Below are positions 1-9,604 of a stretch of DNA of 38,913 bases, in pieces. The notes beneath the pieces are model-generated. The model was not told where the DNA came from and made no database searches. It saw nothing but the letters and a program-made list of their open reading frames with translations. Made by a program: the position numbers and the translations under genes. The DNA is from Clostridiales bacterium (GTDB taxonomy: Bacteria > Bacillota > Clostridia > Christensenellales > CAG-138), in NCBI GenBank assembly GCA_031270585.1, contig JAISXK010000087.1, forward strand, positions 1 through 38,913, given 5' to 3'. How positions within the stretch are numbered: position 1 is the first letter of the stretch; each line of letters starts with the position of its first letter.

Positions 1-413
1 TAAAGGCGGCCGCCTGTTGCAATATCCGCCGTTAAATAGCGCGAAAGCGCGTTGACCACGCTCGCGCCCACGCCATGAAGCCCGCCCGAAAAGCCGTAGC
101 TGTCGTTGCCAAACTTGCCGCCCGCGTGCAGTTGCGTAAACACCAGCTCCACGCCCGAAACGCCGTATGTATCGTGTACGCCCACGGGCACGCCGCGCCC
201 GTCGTCGATAACAGTAACGGAACTATCGCGGTTTAAGATCACCTCCACCAGGCTTGCGTAGCCGTTTGCCGCTTCGTCAACGGCATTATCCACGATCTCC
301 CACAGCATGTGGTGCAGGCCCCGCGAACCCGTGGAGCCGATATACATGCCCGGACGCATGCGCACGGCGTCCAGCCCTTCCAACACCTGTATGCTTTGTA
401 CGTTGTATTCCAT
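1..413 (-). CDS. DNA gyrase/topoisomerase IV subunit B (GyrB/ParE) N-terminal fragment; continues past the left edge
   Basis: Minus-strand translation from ATG at 413: [48 protein letters not shown]...[19 protein letters not shown] ATPase motifs. Wording is somewhat ParE-like but GyrB not excluded. Confidence 0.92.
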   Translation of the reverse strand, partial: MEYNVQSIQVLEGLDAVRMRPGMYIGSTGSRGLHHMLWEIVDNAVDEAANGYASLVEVILNRDSSVTVIDDGRGVPVGVHDTYGVSGVELVFTQLHAGGKFGNDSYGFSGGLHGVGASVVNALSRYLTADIATGGRL

Positions 414-452
414 CAAAACCCCCCAGGCTGTTTTTCTCTGTTTTAAAAGTAT

Positions 453-1328
453 CTATCCGTTTATCGGATCATCCTGCGCCTGCGGCGCCGTATCCTTCTT
501 GCTTTGCCAAACGCTCCACACCGTAACGGATACGAGCACCACAATGCTGCCGTAAAGCGCCATCATGCCCGGCGCTTCGCCTATGGCGACATAAATCCAT
601 ATGGGACTCAACAGCGGCTCAATCACCGAAAGCAGCGAGCAGGCGAATGGCCGGCAATGCCTGCTCGCGCGCACATACAATATATATGGTATGCCCAATT
701 GCACCACGCCCAATGTTAGTATACACAATACCGTATCGGTATTGATGAGCATGGGCTTTGTAAACACAAACGGCAAACCTATCACCATAGATACCATTTG
801 CCCCAAAAACAGGCCGCTGAAGCGCTCCCGCTCCGTAACGCCACCCCCGATAAAAAAGATGGCGGCCAAAAATATGCCCGATGCCAGCGCCAGCATATTA
901 CCCAGAAATGATCCCGCAGCCAACTGATCAAAGAAAAACAGCGCAACGCCGACGATTGTGAAGAGCCCCACCAGCGCGTCGCCAAGCTGCGGGCGCCGTT
1001 TGTATCGCAACGCCCCAAACGCAAGCACATACACGGGCGCGGTATATTGCAGCACCACGGCGTTGGCCGAATTGGTCATCCTGGCGGCGGGCACATAGCA
1101 TACAAATATGGCGGCCACCACAAGCGACAGCGCCACGGTTTTTTTGCTGAGCAGCAGCTTTGTTTTTGTCAGGCGCATATACACCAACAATACGCCGCCC
1201 GCAATGAGGCTGCGGATGCCGCTGACCGCGAATGGGTGCCAGGGGATAAGCTTTAAAAGCAAGGCGCCCAAGCTCCACATAAGGGCACAAAGCAGCATTT
1301 CAACAGCCGCGCGCCGTTCTTTTGTCAT
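453..1328 (-). CDS. EamA/DMT-family transporter
   Basis: ORF 453..1409; start placed at MTKERRAAVEMLLCALMWS. About ten hydrophobic segments in two halves, typical of DMT permeases. Confidence 0.85.
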   Translation of the reverse strand: MTKERRAAVEMLLCALMWSLGALLLKLIPWHPFAVSGIRSLIAGGVLLVYMRLTKTKLLLSKKTVALSLVVAAIFVCYVPAARMTNSANAVVLQYTAPVYVLAFGALRYKRRPQLGDALVGLFTIVGVALFFFDQLAAGSFLGNMLALASGIFLAAIFFIGGGVTERERFSGLFLGQMVSMVIGLPFVFTKPMLINTDTVLCILTLGVVQLGIPYILYVRASRHCRPFACSLLSVIEPLLSPIWIYVAIGEAPGMMALYGSIVVLVSVTVWSVWQSKKDTAPQAQDDPING

Positions 1329-1456
1329 AAATGGTATATTCCGCAATCGGTTTTCATACAATGGCGCTTTGATAAATTTTTTGCCTGCCGGCAAACGCGC
1401 CGGCAACACAAAACAAAGGCCAGTACTATTGTATAGTTTCCTTTTTTAAAATGCAA

Positions 1457-1494
1457 TGGCGCACCACGCAAGGTGCGCCACGCATGGTGCGCCA
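1457..1494 (-). terminator. Hairpin with a duplicated arm, downstream of ygeW
   Basis: Plus strand: ggcgcacc-acgcaa-ggtgcgcc-acgcat-ggtgcgcc. One left arm and two identical right arms. Confidence 0.55.
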
Positions 1495-1502
1495 TACAAC
1501 CG

Positions 1503-2702
1503 TTATACTCCCGCATGCCTTTTTATGGCGGCGCGCTCCAGTTCCTCCAGCGTATTTTTTGGGTTTTTTACTTTGGCAAGGAATATCATCGCCGCGATGA
1601 TGTAAGGCTTGAAGGACGCTTCTTTATAAAGCGGGCCGCGATAGCGTTCAAACACGCTTGCCGCCACTTCGCCCCGCTTACAGCTTATGCCGGTGATATC
1701 GGCAGGCAGGCAGTGCATGTACAGCGCCTTGCCGCCTTTGGTTCTCTTCATGAGTTCCTCGGTGCATTCCCAATCCTTATGTTTGGCGTTTTCATTCAAC
1801 AGCTCTTTTTCAAGCGCGTTGATGCCCGCGCCGTCGCCATTGCCATAAAGCGCGGTGCGTTTTTCCATAGCCTTAAAGGGCGCCCAGCTCTTGGGATATA
1901 CCACATCCGCACCGGCAAACGCCTCGCCCATGGAGTTGGTCACGCCGAATTTTCCGCCGAATTGCCCGGCGTTATCCTTTGCCACGCCAATAACCTCCTC
2001 CATCACTTCATAGCCTTCAGGGTGGGCAAGCACAACATCCATGCCCATGCGCGTCATCAGCCCTATAATGCCCTGCGGCACAGACAGCGGTTTGCCATAA
2101 GAGGGTGAATACGCCCATGTCATGGCGATCTTTTTGCCTTTGAGATTTTCTATGCCGCCAAACTCATGTATCAGGTGCAACATATCCGCCATGGATTGCG
2201 TGGGGTGATCGATATCGCACTGCAGGTTTACAAGCGTGGGCTTTTGTTCCAGCACGCCGTCGTTATGGCCCGCAGCTACGGCCCGCGCCACCTCGCGCAT
2301 ATAGGCGTTGCCTTTGCCGATATACATATCGTCGCGAATACCTATCACATCCGCCATGAAGGAGATCATGCTGGCCGTCTCGCGCACGGTTTCGCCATGG
2401 GCGATCTGGCTTTTGCCCTCATCCAGATCCTGCACGTTTAGCCCCAGAAGGTTGCACGCCGACGCGTAGGAAAAACGTGTGCGCGTGGAATTGTCGCGAA
2501 ACAGCGATACGCCCAGGCCGCTGTCGAATATACGTGTGGAGATGTTGTTTTTGCGCAGATGGCGCAGCGCGTCGGCCACGGCGAACACGGCTTCGAGTTC
2601 CTCGCGGGATTTTTCCCATGTTAGAAAGAAGTCGCCCTCATACATGGCGCTGTAATTGAGTTTGCTCAATACATTTGTAAACTGACGTACATTGCAGGTC
2701 AT
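1503..2702 (-). CDS. ygeW: Knotted carbamoyltransferase, YgeW-like
   Basis: [14 protein letters not shown] (carbamoyl-phosphate motif), [21 protein letters not shown]; overall YgeW-like. ATG at 2702 has AGGAGA about 8 nt upstream and overlaps the upstream stop (ATGA). Confidence 0.88.
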   Translation of the reverse strand: MTCNVRQFTNVLSKLNYSAMYEGDFFLTWEKSREELEAVFAVADALRHLRKNNISTRIFDSGLGVSLFRDNSTRTRFSYASACNLLGLNVQDLDEGKSQIAHGETVRETASMISFMADVIGIRDDMYIGKGNAYMREVARAVAAGHNDGVLEQKPTLVNLQCDIDHPTQSMADMLHLIHEFGGIENLKGKKIAMTWAYSPSYGKPLSVPQGIIGLMTRMGMDVVLAHPEGYEVMEEVIGVAKDNAGQFGGKFGVTNSMGEAFAGADVVYPKSWAPFKAMEKRTALYGNGDGAGINALEKELLNENAKHKDWECTEELMKRTKGGKALYMHCLPADITGISCKRGEVAASVFERYRGPLYKEASFKPYIIAAMIFLAKVKNPKNTLEELERAAIKRHAGV

Positions 2703-3910
2703 ACGCATTCTCCTGACTGTTTTTTGTAAAGCTGGGGTATCGTGGCGTACACGGCGGCGCATGTAACCAGATCCGCCTTCCAGGTTTTCTCGTTGGGGGC
2801 GTGGGCCTCTTCTTCCTTGCCGGGCCCCAGACCCACGCAGGGGATGCCTTCACGGCCCATGATTGAAACCGCGTTGGTGGAAAACGTCCATTTATCCACC
2901 TTGGGCGTGCCGTAAAGGCCCGTAAAGCCTTCCGCCATGGCGATAAGCGCGGGATGATCCTCCGGCAATACCCATGTGGGAAAGTGGCAATCGGTGGGGT
3001 ACACAAGCTTCGTCCAGCTTGGGCGGTCATATTTGTACATGGAAACTGCGGCCCCGTATTTTTTTACCGAAGGCAGCGCGCGTATTTCGTCCTGTGCGGA
3101 AATATACGTTTCGCCGTCTGTCAGGCGGCGGTCTATGGATATGGCGCACATATCCGCCACGGCGCAGCGCGAGGGGCTGTTGAAGAATATTTCGGATACG
3201 GCAAGCGTGCCTTTGCCCAAAAAGGGGTCGTCATGCAGCCTGTCGTTCAGCGCCTTTACCTCTAAAATAATATCGGCCATTTTGTATATGGCGTTGTCGC
3301 CGCGCTCGGGCGCGGAACCGTGGCAGCTCACACCCTTGACCTCCACGCGAATCTCCATGCGGCCGCGATGGCCGCGGTAGATATTGCCGTTGGTGGGCTC
3401 GGTGACGACAACAAACACGGGGCGTATCTTATCTTCGTTGACGATATATTGCCAGCACAGGCCGTCGCAGTCTTCCTCCTGCACGGTGCCGGTTACGAGT
3501 ATGGTATTTTGCTTGGGTATCAGGCCTTGTTCCTTCATAATTTTGGCGCCGTACACCGCGCTGACGATGCCGCCCAACTGGTCGGACGCGCCGCGTCCGC
3601 CGATACAGTCCTCATCCTCATACCCTTCATAGGGGTCAAAATTCCAGTTGCCAGGCTCTCCCAGGCCCACGGTATCGATATGCGCGTCATAAGCGATAAG
3701 GTCTTTGCCGCCGCCCATATAGCCCAGCACATTGCCCATGGGGTCGATCTCAACCTTATCAAAGCCAAGGCTCTCCATCTCGGCGGCGACGCGGCGGATA
3801 ACACCTTCCTCCGAGCAGCTCTCGCCCGGAATTTTGATGAGATCCCTCAAAAACTTTGTCATTTGCGGCAGGTACGCCTGCGCGGCGCTTTGAATGTTTA
3901 AAAAATCCAT
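2699..3910 (-). CDS. ygeY: YgeY-like M20-family hydrolase (selenium-metabolism-linked hydrolase family)
   Basis: [82 protein letters not shown]20 motifs with YgeY-like wording. Start at MDFLNIQ, RBS aaagga. Confidence 0.88.
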   Translation of the reverse strand: MDFLNIQSAAQAYLPQMTKFLRDLIKIPGESCSEEGVIRRVAAEMESLGFDKVEIDPMGNVLGYMGGGKDLIAYDAHIDTVGLGEPGNWNFDPYEGYEDEDCIGGRGASDQLGGIVSAVYGAKIMKEQGLIPKQNTILVTGTVQEEDCDGLCWQYIVNEDKIRPVFVVVTEPTNGNIYRGHRGRMEIRVEVKGVSCHGSAPERGDNAIYKMADIILEVKALNDRLHDDPFLGKGTLAVSEIFFNSPSRCAVADMCAISIDRRLTDGETYISAQDEIRALPSVKKYGAAVSMYKYDRPSWTKLVYPTDCHFPTWVLPEDHPALIAMAEGFTGLYGTPKVDKWTFSTNAVSIMGREGIPCVGLGPGKEEEAHAPNEKTWKADLVTCAAVYATIPQLYKKQSGECV

Positions 3911-4006
3911 AATAGCCGTTTTCCTTTCGCGCAAAAATTTGAAATGGGACACTGCATATTTTAAAGGCAGCCATTCTATCGTGGAAGATTTTTAAAAGCG
4001 CAACCG

Positions 4007-4609
4007 TCAGGCGTCGATATAGGCATATAAAGTATACTTGGATATGCCAAAGTGCCTGCTCACCTTATCCCCGCTTTTGGTAATTAAAAATGCGCCCGCT
4101 TTATTTAAAAACTGAATGGCGCGTATTTTATCTTCCTTGGTCATCATCGCCACGGGCTTGCCCACAGTGGCTGTGCTTTGCTCTATCAAATCATCCAGAA
4201 GGTCGTTTACGTTTACGGGGATACGCTCGGGCCGTTCAACCACCACATGGTTGATGATGGATTTTACGGCGCTCTCCGCCATCAGCAGACCCGTGAGATC
4301 GTAGTTGATGGAAAACACGCCCGTCACCTTGTCCGTGTCGTCGCGTATGTAGATGGTGCTGGATTTTACGATGCGCCCGTCGTGCGTTTTGCCCAGGTAC
4401 CCCAACTGGTCGCGCAACGCGGCGGGATCTTTTGTCATGGCTTCCAGCACGATATGCGAGGGGCCGTCGCCCACCTTGCGGTTGCTTACATGCCCGTTTT
4501 CGATGGCGACGATGGTGTTGTCGGCCTGCTTTAAGTCGTGTACAACAACCTCGCAATTGTCGCCGAATTGCGCGGCCAGAGCCGCAGCCATGCGCTTTAA
4601 AAATTCCAT
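4007..4609 (-). CDS. YheO/DauR-like PAS + HTH transcriptional regulator
   Basis: MEFLKRMAAALAAQFGDNCEVVVHDLK..., DGRIVKSSTIYIRDDTDKVTGVFSINYDLTGL, C-terminal HTH (GDKVSRHFGISKYTLYAYID). In-frame upstream starts exist, so the start is uncertain. Confidence 0.82.
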   Translation of the reverse strand: MEFLKRMAAALAAQFGDNCEVVVHDLKQADNTIVAIENGHVSNRKVGDGPSHIVLEAMTKDPAALRDQLGYLGKTHDGRIVKSSTIYIRDDTDKVTGVFSINYDLTGLLMAESAVKSIINHVVVERPERIPVNVNDLLDDLIEQSTATVGKPVAMMTKEDKIRAIQFLNKAGAFLITKSGDKVSRHFGISKYTLYAYIDA

Positions 4610-4762
4610 AGTCAAGGCGTTTTCACACTCCCTTTCCGCATCAACTATACCATATGGCAAACAAAAAAGGGAGAAAAATTTTTAGGTTTTCAAAAAATTT
4701 TTTAGGTATGGGGCCTTCCCGCTTGTTTCCCGATAGACCGGTTCTGTTTTCCTGAGCCACGC

Positions 4763-4799
4763 AAGAAGCCCCGTTCCCGGCCGGCAAGCGGAGCTTCTT
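4763..4799 (-). terminator. Putative Rho-independent-like terminator after the SpoIID/SH3 gene
   Basis: Minus-strand RNA AAGAAGCUCCG...CGGGGCUUCUU pairs fully with G-U; no long U-run follows. Confidence 0.5.
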
Positions 4800-4841
4800 T
4801 CATGTTCGTTCACCGGCCAGCGCGCGATTTGCCCATTGCTC

Positions 4842-7559
4842 TTATGCCACCCTTACATATTGCGCGGATACATAGCCGGTCTTTCCGTTTACGGTTACGT
4901 GATGCCAACCGTTGCTTGTGCTGTTGATGGTCACCTTGGCGCCTTTAGCCAGCGTGGTGATGATGTTTTTGCTGTCGCTTGTATTCGCCGCAGAGCGCAA
5001 ACGCACTTTACCCGTGGTGACGCCGGATTTGGCGCTTTCCGCAACTGAGGCGGTTCCGGTTATCTGAACATAATCCTTATGCATGTATCCTTCCTGCGTG
5101 CCGGTGGATACCCTGTAAAAGGATCCTTCCTGCCCGTATATGGTCAGCGTGGTGCCAACGGCATAATCTCCTATGATGTTTGTTTGCGTATCAAGGCTGG
5201 CGGTGGAGCGCAGCCGCACCCATTCGTTCACCACCTTGCCTGTGGTTACCGTGGTGGCGCCGGAGGAAGATGTGCCGGAAGAGGATGTGGTGGCGCCGGA
5301 ATTCACTTTTACATAATCCCCGCTGACATACCCCTCCTTACCGTCGGATGTGGTCACCTGGTACCAACCGTCGCTATAGCTGTGTATAGTAAGGGCAGTA
5401 CCCTTTTTCAGCTGTGTAAGCTTTGCGTGTTTTGTGCCGGGGCCCTTGCGCAGGTTTACCTTGCCGGTCGTAGACCCGCTTTGCGTTGCGCCGCCGCCGG
5501 ATGAACCCGAAGCGGCGCTTGCCGCCACCGCCACTGCGGATTTGGGCACGTAGCCCGTATACCCGCTCACGGTGATATGGTAGAAATCGCCTTCCTCGCC
5601 CAGTATGGTTATGGGAAGCCCCCTTTGCAGCGACGCGACGCGCGCGGAGGTTGTCGACGCCGTTTTTCTAACGAATACGCCTTCGGTAAGAATAGTGCCG
5701 GAAAGGCCCGGCGTTACCGTTCCGGAAGCGCCGCCCGCAGTGTCCGCAGTGACGGTATCCGTGGTGGAAGACGTTGCGGGCGCGCCGGTGATCTCAACAT
5801 ATTGGGCGCTCACATAACCGTCCATATTGTTGGCGTTGCAGTAATACCAACTGCCGGAACCATCCGCATAGCCGTAAATGTTGAGCGTATCGTTCTTTTT
5901 GAGGGTTTGCAGCTTTTTACCGTTGGTACTCGCTTTATCCCTGAAGTTTAACGTGCTGCTCGTCACCCTGCCATACGCCGTAACGGTATTGGCGGACGCG
6001 CCGGGCGAAGTGGCGGTGGTGTAAGCGGTGATCTTTAAATAGGCGTTGGATATATAGCCGGTCTTGCCATCCGGATCAACCAGGGAGAAGCCGTTTTCCT
6101 GCGCGTAAACGTTCATGCTTACACCCTTGCCGACCTTGCCCTGGCTCGCGGTGGATGTAGAGGGGCCCGCGCGCAAATTCACCTGGCCCGTGGTAACGGC
6201 GGTGCCGATTGGCGCGCCAAGCTGCGTTGTGTCTGTGCCGCCGGCCGCGCCCGCGGCGTTGACCGGGTCTTGCGGCATGGTAAGCCCCATGGATTTGATG
6301 GATGCGCCGGGGTAGTAGAATTTGAGTATGCGGTCATAAGACCAGCCGGAGTTAGCCATCTGTTCGGCGCCGCGCTGCGAGAGGCCCACGCCGTGGCCAT
6401 AGCGGCCGCGCCGGAGTTCCCATCCGTTGTTGGTTTGCGTCAGCGTATAGAGCCGCAGCAATTGCGGCCTTGTAAATACGCCGTTGGCAACAAGCCAGGA
6501 GAATTCCTCCATATAGGAGTAGTTCATGGCATAGGCGGATCCATCGGCCTGCTGCACGGTAACGGTGAGCGAGATATCGGCTGCGGCGTTGCTGCGCTGC
6601 GTCATGGCGTCGATGGAGTTGATATATACCACCGAAGCGTTTTTGTCTATTTGTCCGCTTTCCTGCAATATTCTGGTGGAACGGCCGCGCAGGTAGTTGG
6701 ATAGCGCCGCGCTCATGCCGCCGCCATCACCCTGCCGCGGGTAAAAGGCGGCCTCTTGCACGGTAAGAGGGTTGGCGATATCATAAGGATCCTGCACGCG
6801 CGCATACGCTTTGTCCCAGATGTAGCGATTGGTGCCCGCCCATATGTCGGATGGCAGCGCGGTTTGCCCGCCGTTGCTGGCGGCGAAGTAACTACAGAGT
6901 ATGGAGTTGCCCAAAAACAGCCATACGTCGTATGTGGCGTCTACCGCCGCCATAACGGATGTATAGCTGGCGTTGTAACCCTTATATACCTGATCGCTCG
7001 CGGTATCGCCGATATCATAATCCGCGCCCGGCGCCATGCCCGAAAGCACATAACATTTTGCCGCCACCGCCTGCGCCTTTAACGATTCGATGGGGAAGTT
7101 GTTGCTCATCTCGAACGCCACAACGCCATACAGGTAATGCATGATGGGCACGGTATTGACAATCATGATGGAGCCGCCGGAATATTTGAATTTAAAATGG
7201 CCCAGATAGCTGCGTGTAACGCCGCGCGTCACCATGGACAGCGAACCCGCCGAAGGGGCCAGCGTTTGGCGCATTACATTCACGCTGCTGCCGGAATACA
7301 GCTCGCCCGACTTGGAATGGGAGAGCACTACCTTGCTGCCGGAAACCTTCACCGTCAGCGTTCCATCGGAAAACGCGGCGCCGGTTTCCTGCACAAAATA
7401 GGCGCCGCGCACGGCGATGTTGAGCGTGGTAATACCGCCGTCGCCAATCTTCACGCGCACGGTGGAATAATCCGCCGCCTGCGCCGTTCTTTCGGCAACT
7501 ACAGGCACGGCCGCGAGCGTCAGCAGTGTCGCCAGTATGATACATATGAGTTTTCTCAT
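4842..7559 (-). CDS. Secreted SpoIID/LytB-domain protein with six C-terminal SH3-like repeats
   Basis: Signal peptide MRKLICIILATLLTLAAVPVVA; LYGVVAFEMSNNFPIESLKAQAVAAKCY and GRYGHGVGLSQRGAEQMA (SpoIID motifs); six repeats of the V(N/R)LR...GYVS..YV type. Confidence 0.9.
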   Translation of the reverse strand: MRKLICIILATLLTLAAVPVVAERTAQAADYSTVRVKIGDGGITTLNIAVRGAYFVQETGAAFSDGTLTVKVSGSKVVLSHSKSGELYSGSSVNVMRQTLAPSAGSLSMVTRGVTRSYLGHFKFKYSGGSIMIVNTVPIMHYLYGVVAFEMSNNFPIESLKAQAVAAKCYVLSGMAPGADYDIGDTASDQVYKGYNASYTSVMAAVDATYDVWLFLGNSILCSYFAASNGGQTALPSDIWAGTNRYIWDKAYARVQDPYDIANPLTVQEAAFYPRQGDGGGMSAALSNYLRGRSTRILQESGQIDKNASVVYINSIDAMTQRSNAAADISLTVTVQQADGSAYAMNYSYMEEFSWLVANGVFTRPQLLRLYTLTQTNNGWELRRGRYGHGVGLSQRGAEQMANSGWSYDRILKFYYPGASIKSMGLTMPQDPVNAAGAAGGTDTTQLGAPIGTAVTTGQVNLRAGPSTSTASQGKVGKGVSMNVYAQENGFSLVDPDGKTGYISNAYLKITAYTTATSPGASANTVTAYGRVTSSTLNFRDKASTNGKKLQTLKKNDTLNIYGYADGSGSWYYCNANNMDGYVSAQYVEITGAPATSSTTDTVTADTAGGASGTVTPGLSGTILTEGVFVRKTASTTSARVASLQRGLPITILGEEGDFYHITVSGYTGYVPKSAVAVAASAASGSSGGGATQSGSTTGKVNLRKGPGTKHAKLTQLKKGTALTIHSYSDGWYQVTTSDGKEGYVSGDYVKVNSGATTSSSGTSSSGATTVTTGKVVNEWVRLRSTASLDTQTNIIGDYAVGTTLTIYGQEGSFYRVSTGTQEGYMHKDYVQITGTASVAESAKSGVTTGKVRLRSAANTSDSKNIITTLAKGAKVTINSTSNGWHHVTVNGKTGYVSAQYVRVA

Positions 7560-7728
7560 GAAATCTCCCCTTTGGCATTTGTAAAATAGTACGGTTGAAG
7601 AAACGGCAAAGCTTAAAACTCAATGGGGTTATTGTATCAAAATAATCAAAGCCGGGCTTATTTTCAGGCACTTATTCAAACAATGTTCACAAAACCGACG
7701 CGGCCGGCGTTAAGTTTTTCCGTTCCTG

Positions 7729-8814
7729 TCAAACATTGAAGCGAAAAAGCATCACATCCCCATCCTGCACCACGTAATCCTTGCCTTCCTGGCGCACCAG
7801 ACCATTTTCCTTGCAGGATTGCATGCTCTTTTGGCGCATGAGCGCATCATAGCTTACCACCTCCGCGCGAATAAACCCGCGCTCAAAATCCGTATGGATT
7901 TTGCCCGCCGCCTGCGGCGCGCGCGTGCCTCTTTCAATCGTCCAGGCGCGCACCTCTTTGGGGCCCGCCGTCAGATAGCTTATCAGGCCCAGCAGACGGT
8001 AGCAGGCCTTTACCAACTGATCAAGCCCGCCCTCCTCAATACCAAGCTCCTTTAAAAACGCGGTTTTATCTTCGCCGTCAAGCCCGGCAAGCTCTTCTTC
8101 AACTTTGGCGCAGATGGTGAGCGCGCAAGCGCCCTCGGCCTTCGCCGCACTGTAGAGCGCGTTTACGCCGTGGGACGGGGGTACGCAAAGCGCGTCCTCC
8201 TTGATATTGGCCACATAGATTACCGGCTTTGCCGTCAGCAAAAAGTGCGCGCGCGCCAGCGCGTACGTCTCGCCCGTAAGCGTGCGCGCGGGGTTTCCGG
8301 CCTCCAGATGGGCCAGTATCCTGTCCAGCAGCTCAAGCTCCCGCCGCAGCGCGCCCTCGCCGCTTTTCGCCTGTTTGCGCGTGCGCTCCATACGCTTTTC
8401 CACGCTTTCAATATCGGCGAATATCAGCTCGATGTTGATGGTTTCCATATCCCGCCCGGGGTCTACCGATCCATCCACATGCACGATGTTATCGTCTTCA
8501 AAGCAGCGCACCACATGCACGACGGCGTCCACCTCGCGGATGTGGGATAAAAACTTGTTGCCCAGCCCCTCGCCACGCGAAGCGCCCTGCACCAATCCCG
8601 CGATATCCACAAACTCGATCATGGTGGGGGTGACCTTCAGCGGGTTATATATGAGCGCCAGTTGCAAAAGCCGTTCATCCGGCACGGCTACCATGCCCAC
8701 ATTGGGCTCAATGGTGCAAAACGGGTAATTGGCCGCCTGCGCGCCGGCTTGCGTAATCGCGTTAAACAATGTGGATTTGCCCACGTTTGGCAGGCCCACT
8801 ACGCCCAGCTTCAT
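7729..8814 (-). CDS. ychF: YchF/OLA1-family ATPase
   Basis: MKLGVVGLPNVGKSTLFNAITQAGAQAANYPFCTIEPNVGMVAVPDERL...; C-terminal YDALMRQKSM...[18 protein letters not shown]. Confidence 0.98.
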   Translation of the reverse strand: MKLGVVGLPNVGKSTLFNAITQAGAQAANYPFCTIEPNVGMVAVPDERLLQLALIYNPLKVTPTMIEFVDIAGLVQGASRGEGLGNKFLSHIREVDAVVHVVRCFEDDNIVHVDGSVDPGRDMETINIELIFADIESVEKRMERTRKQAKSGEGALRRELELLDRILAHLEAGNPARTLTGETYALARAHFLLTAKPVIYVANIKEDALCVPPSHGVNALYSAAKAEGACALTICAKVEEELAGLDGEDKTAFLKELGIEEGGLDQLVKACYRLLGLISYLTAGPKEVRAWTIERGTRAPQAAGKIHTDFERGFIRAEVVSYDALMRQKSMQSCKENGLVRQEGKDYVVQDGDVMLFRFNV

Positions 8815-8853
8815 AGTCTTTCACCTTTCAATTAAACATACACATCCAATATG

Positions 8854-8882
8854 ATTATACTGGCGCAACGCATGGATTGCAA
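8854..8882 (-). promoter_or_regulatory. Putative sigmaA promoter for ychF
   Basis: Minus strand TTGCAA - 17 nt - TATAAT. Confidence 0.55.
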
Positions 8883-9065
8883 GGGACAGGCGGCCATTTT
8901 ACGCAATATATAGATACATTTTGCCGTTTTAAACTAAATATGGTATGGGCGGCGCATATGCGGCGGCAGCCGCGCAAGCGGCCGCAAATCGATTTATTTT
9001 GCATTCGGCGCGGGGGAATAGTATACTTTGTTTCAGATACACATTTCAATAAATGGAGCGGTTGT

Positions 9066-9578
9066 ATGTCAAGAAAGACATTTATAACGGTGATTGCGGC
9101 GGCGGTATGCGTGATTGCCGCGGCAGGCGCGATACTGGTGTTCAGCGGCAACAGGCGCGGCATGACAAGGTTATCCAAAACCCGCGCGCTGCAAGAAATG
9201 CCCCTGCTTTTCATCACCGGTGAAGAATACGCGCTGATGCGCGCCGCCCGCGAGGATGCCACCGTGAAAGAGATATTGGCATCGCAGCAAAACGAGGCTT
9301 TTGCATTGACCATATTGCAAGAGGGCGACCGGGCGCGTTTGCTGGGGCCCCTTTTGCCCGAGGGCGCCGTATTTGGCGATTTTGCCGTAACCAATAAAAC
9401 CGTTGTGATAGAGTATATGCTGCAAAACGACCGCGTGGTGTTGGAATGCCTGCCCGGCGCCGGCATAAACAAAACTATTATGCGCTATGACAATGCGGCC
9501 GATATCGCCAATGGCGGCATGGCGCTCTATACCAATAACGACAACGCCGTGTTCCAGTATTTTAAAAGGGAACAATAA
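9066..9578 (+). CDS. Hypothetical membrane-anchored/exported protein
   Basis: MSRKTFITVIAAAVCVIAAAGAILVFSGNRR: single N-terminal hydrophobic helix. GGAG upstream of ATG 9066. The longer track start (8877) crosses the region upstream of ychF and is unlikely. Confidence 0.7.
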   Translation: MSRKTFITVIAAAVCVIAAAGAILVFSGNRRGMTRLSKTRALQEMPLLFITGEEYALMRAAREDATVKEILASQQNEAFALTILQEGDRARLLGPLLPEGAVFGDFAVTNKTVVIEYMLQNDRVVLECLPGAGINKTIMRYDNAADIANGGMALYTNNDNAVFQYFKREQ

Positions 9579-9604
9579 ATAACCCCACGCACCTTAAAAG
9601 ATGT

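Noticed and set aside
1473-2108. 211-aa plus-strand ORF opposite ygeW
   Set aside because: Shadow ORF; starts inside the noncoding hairpin region.
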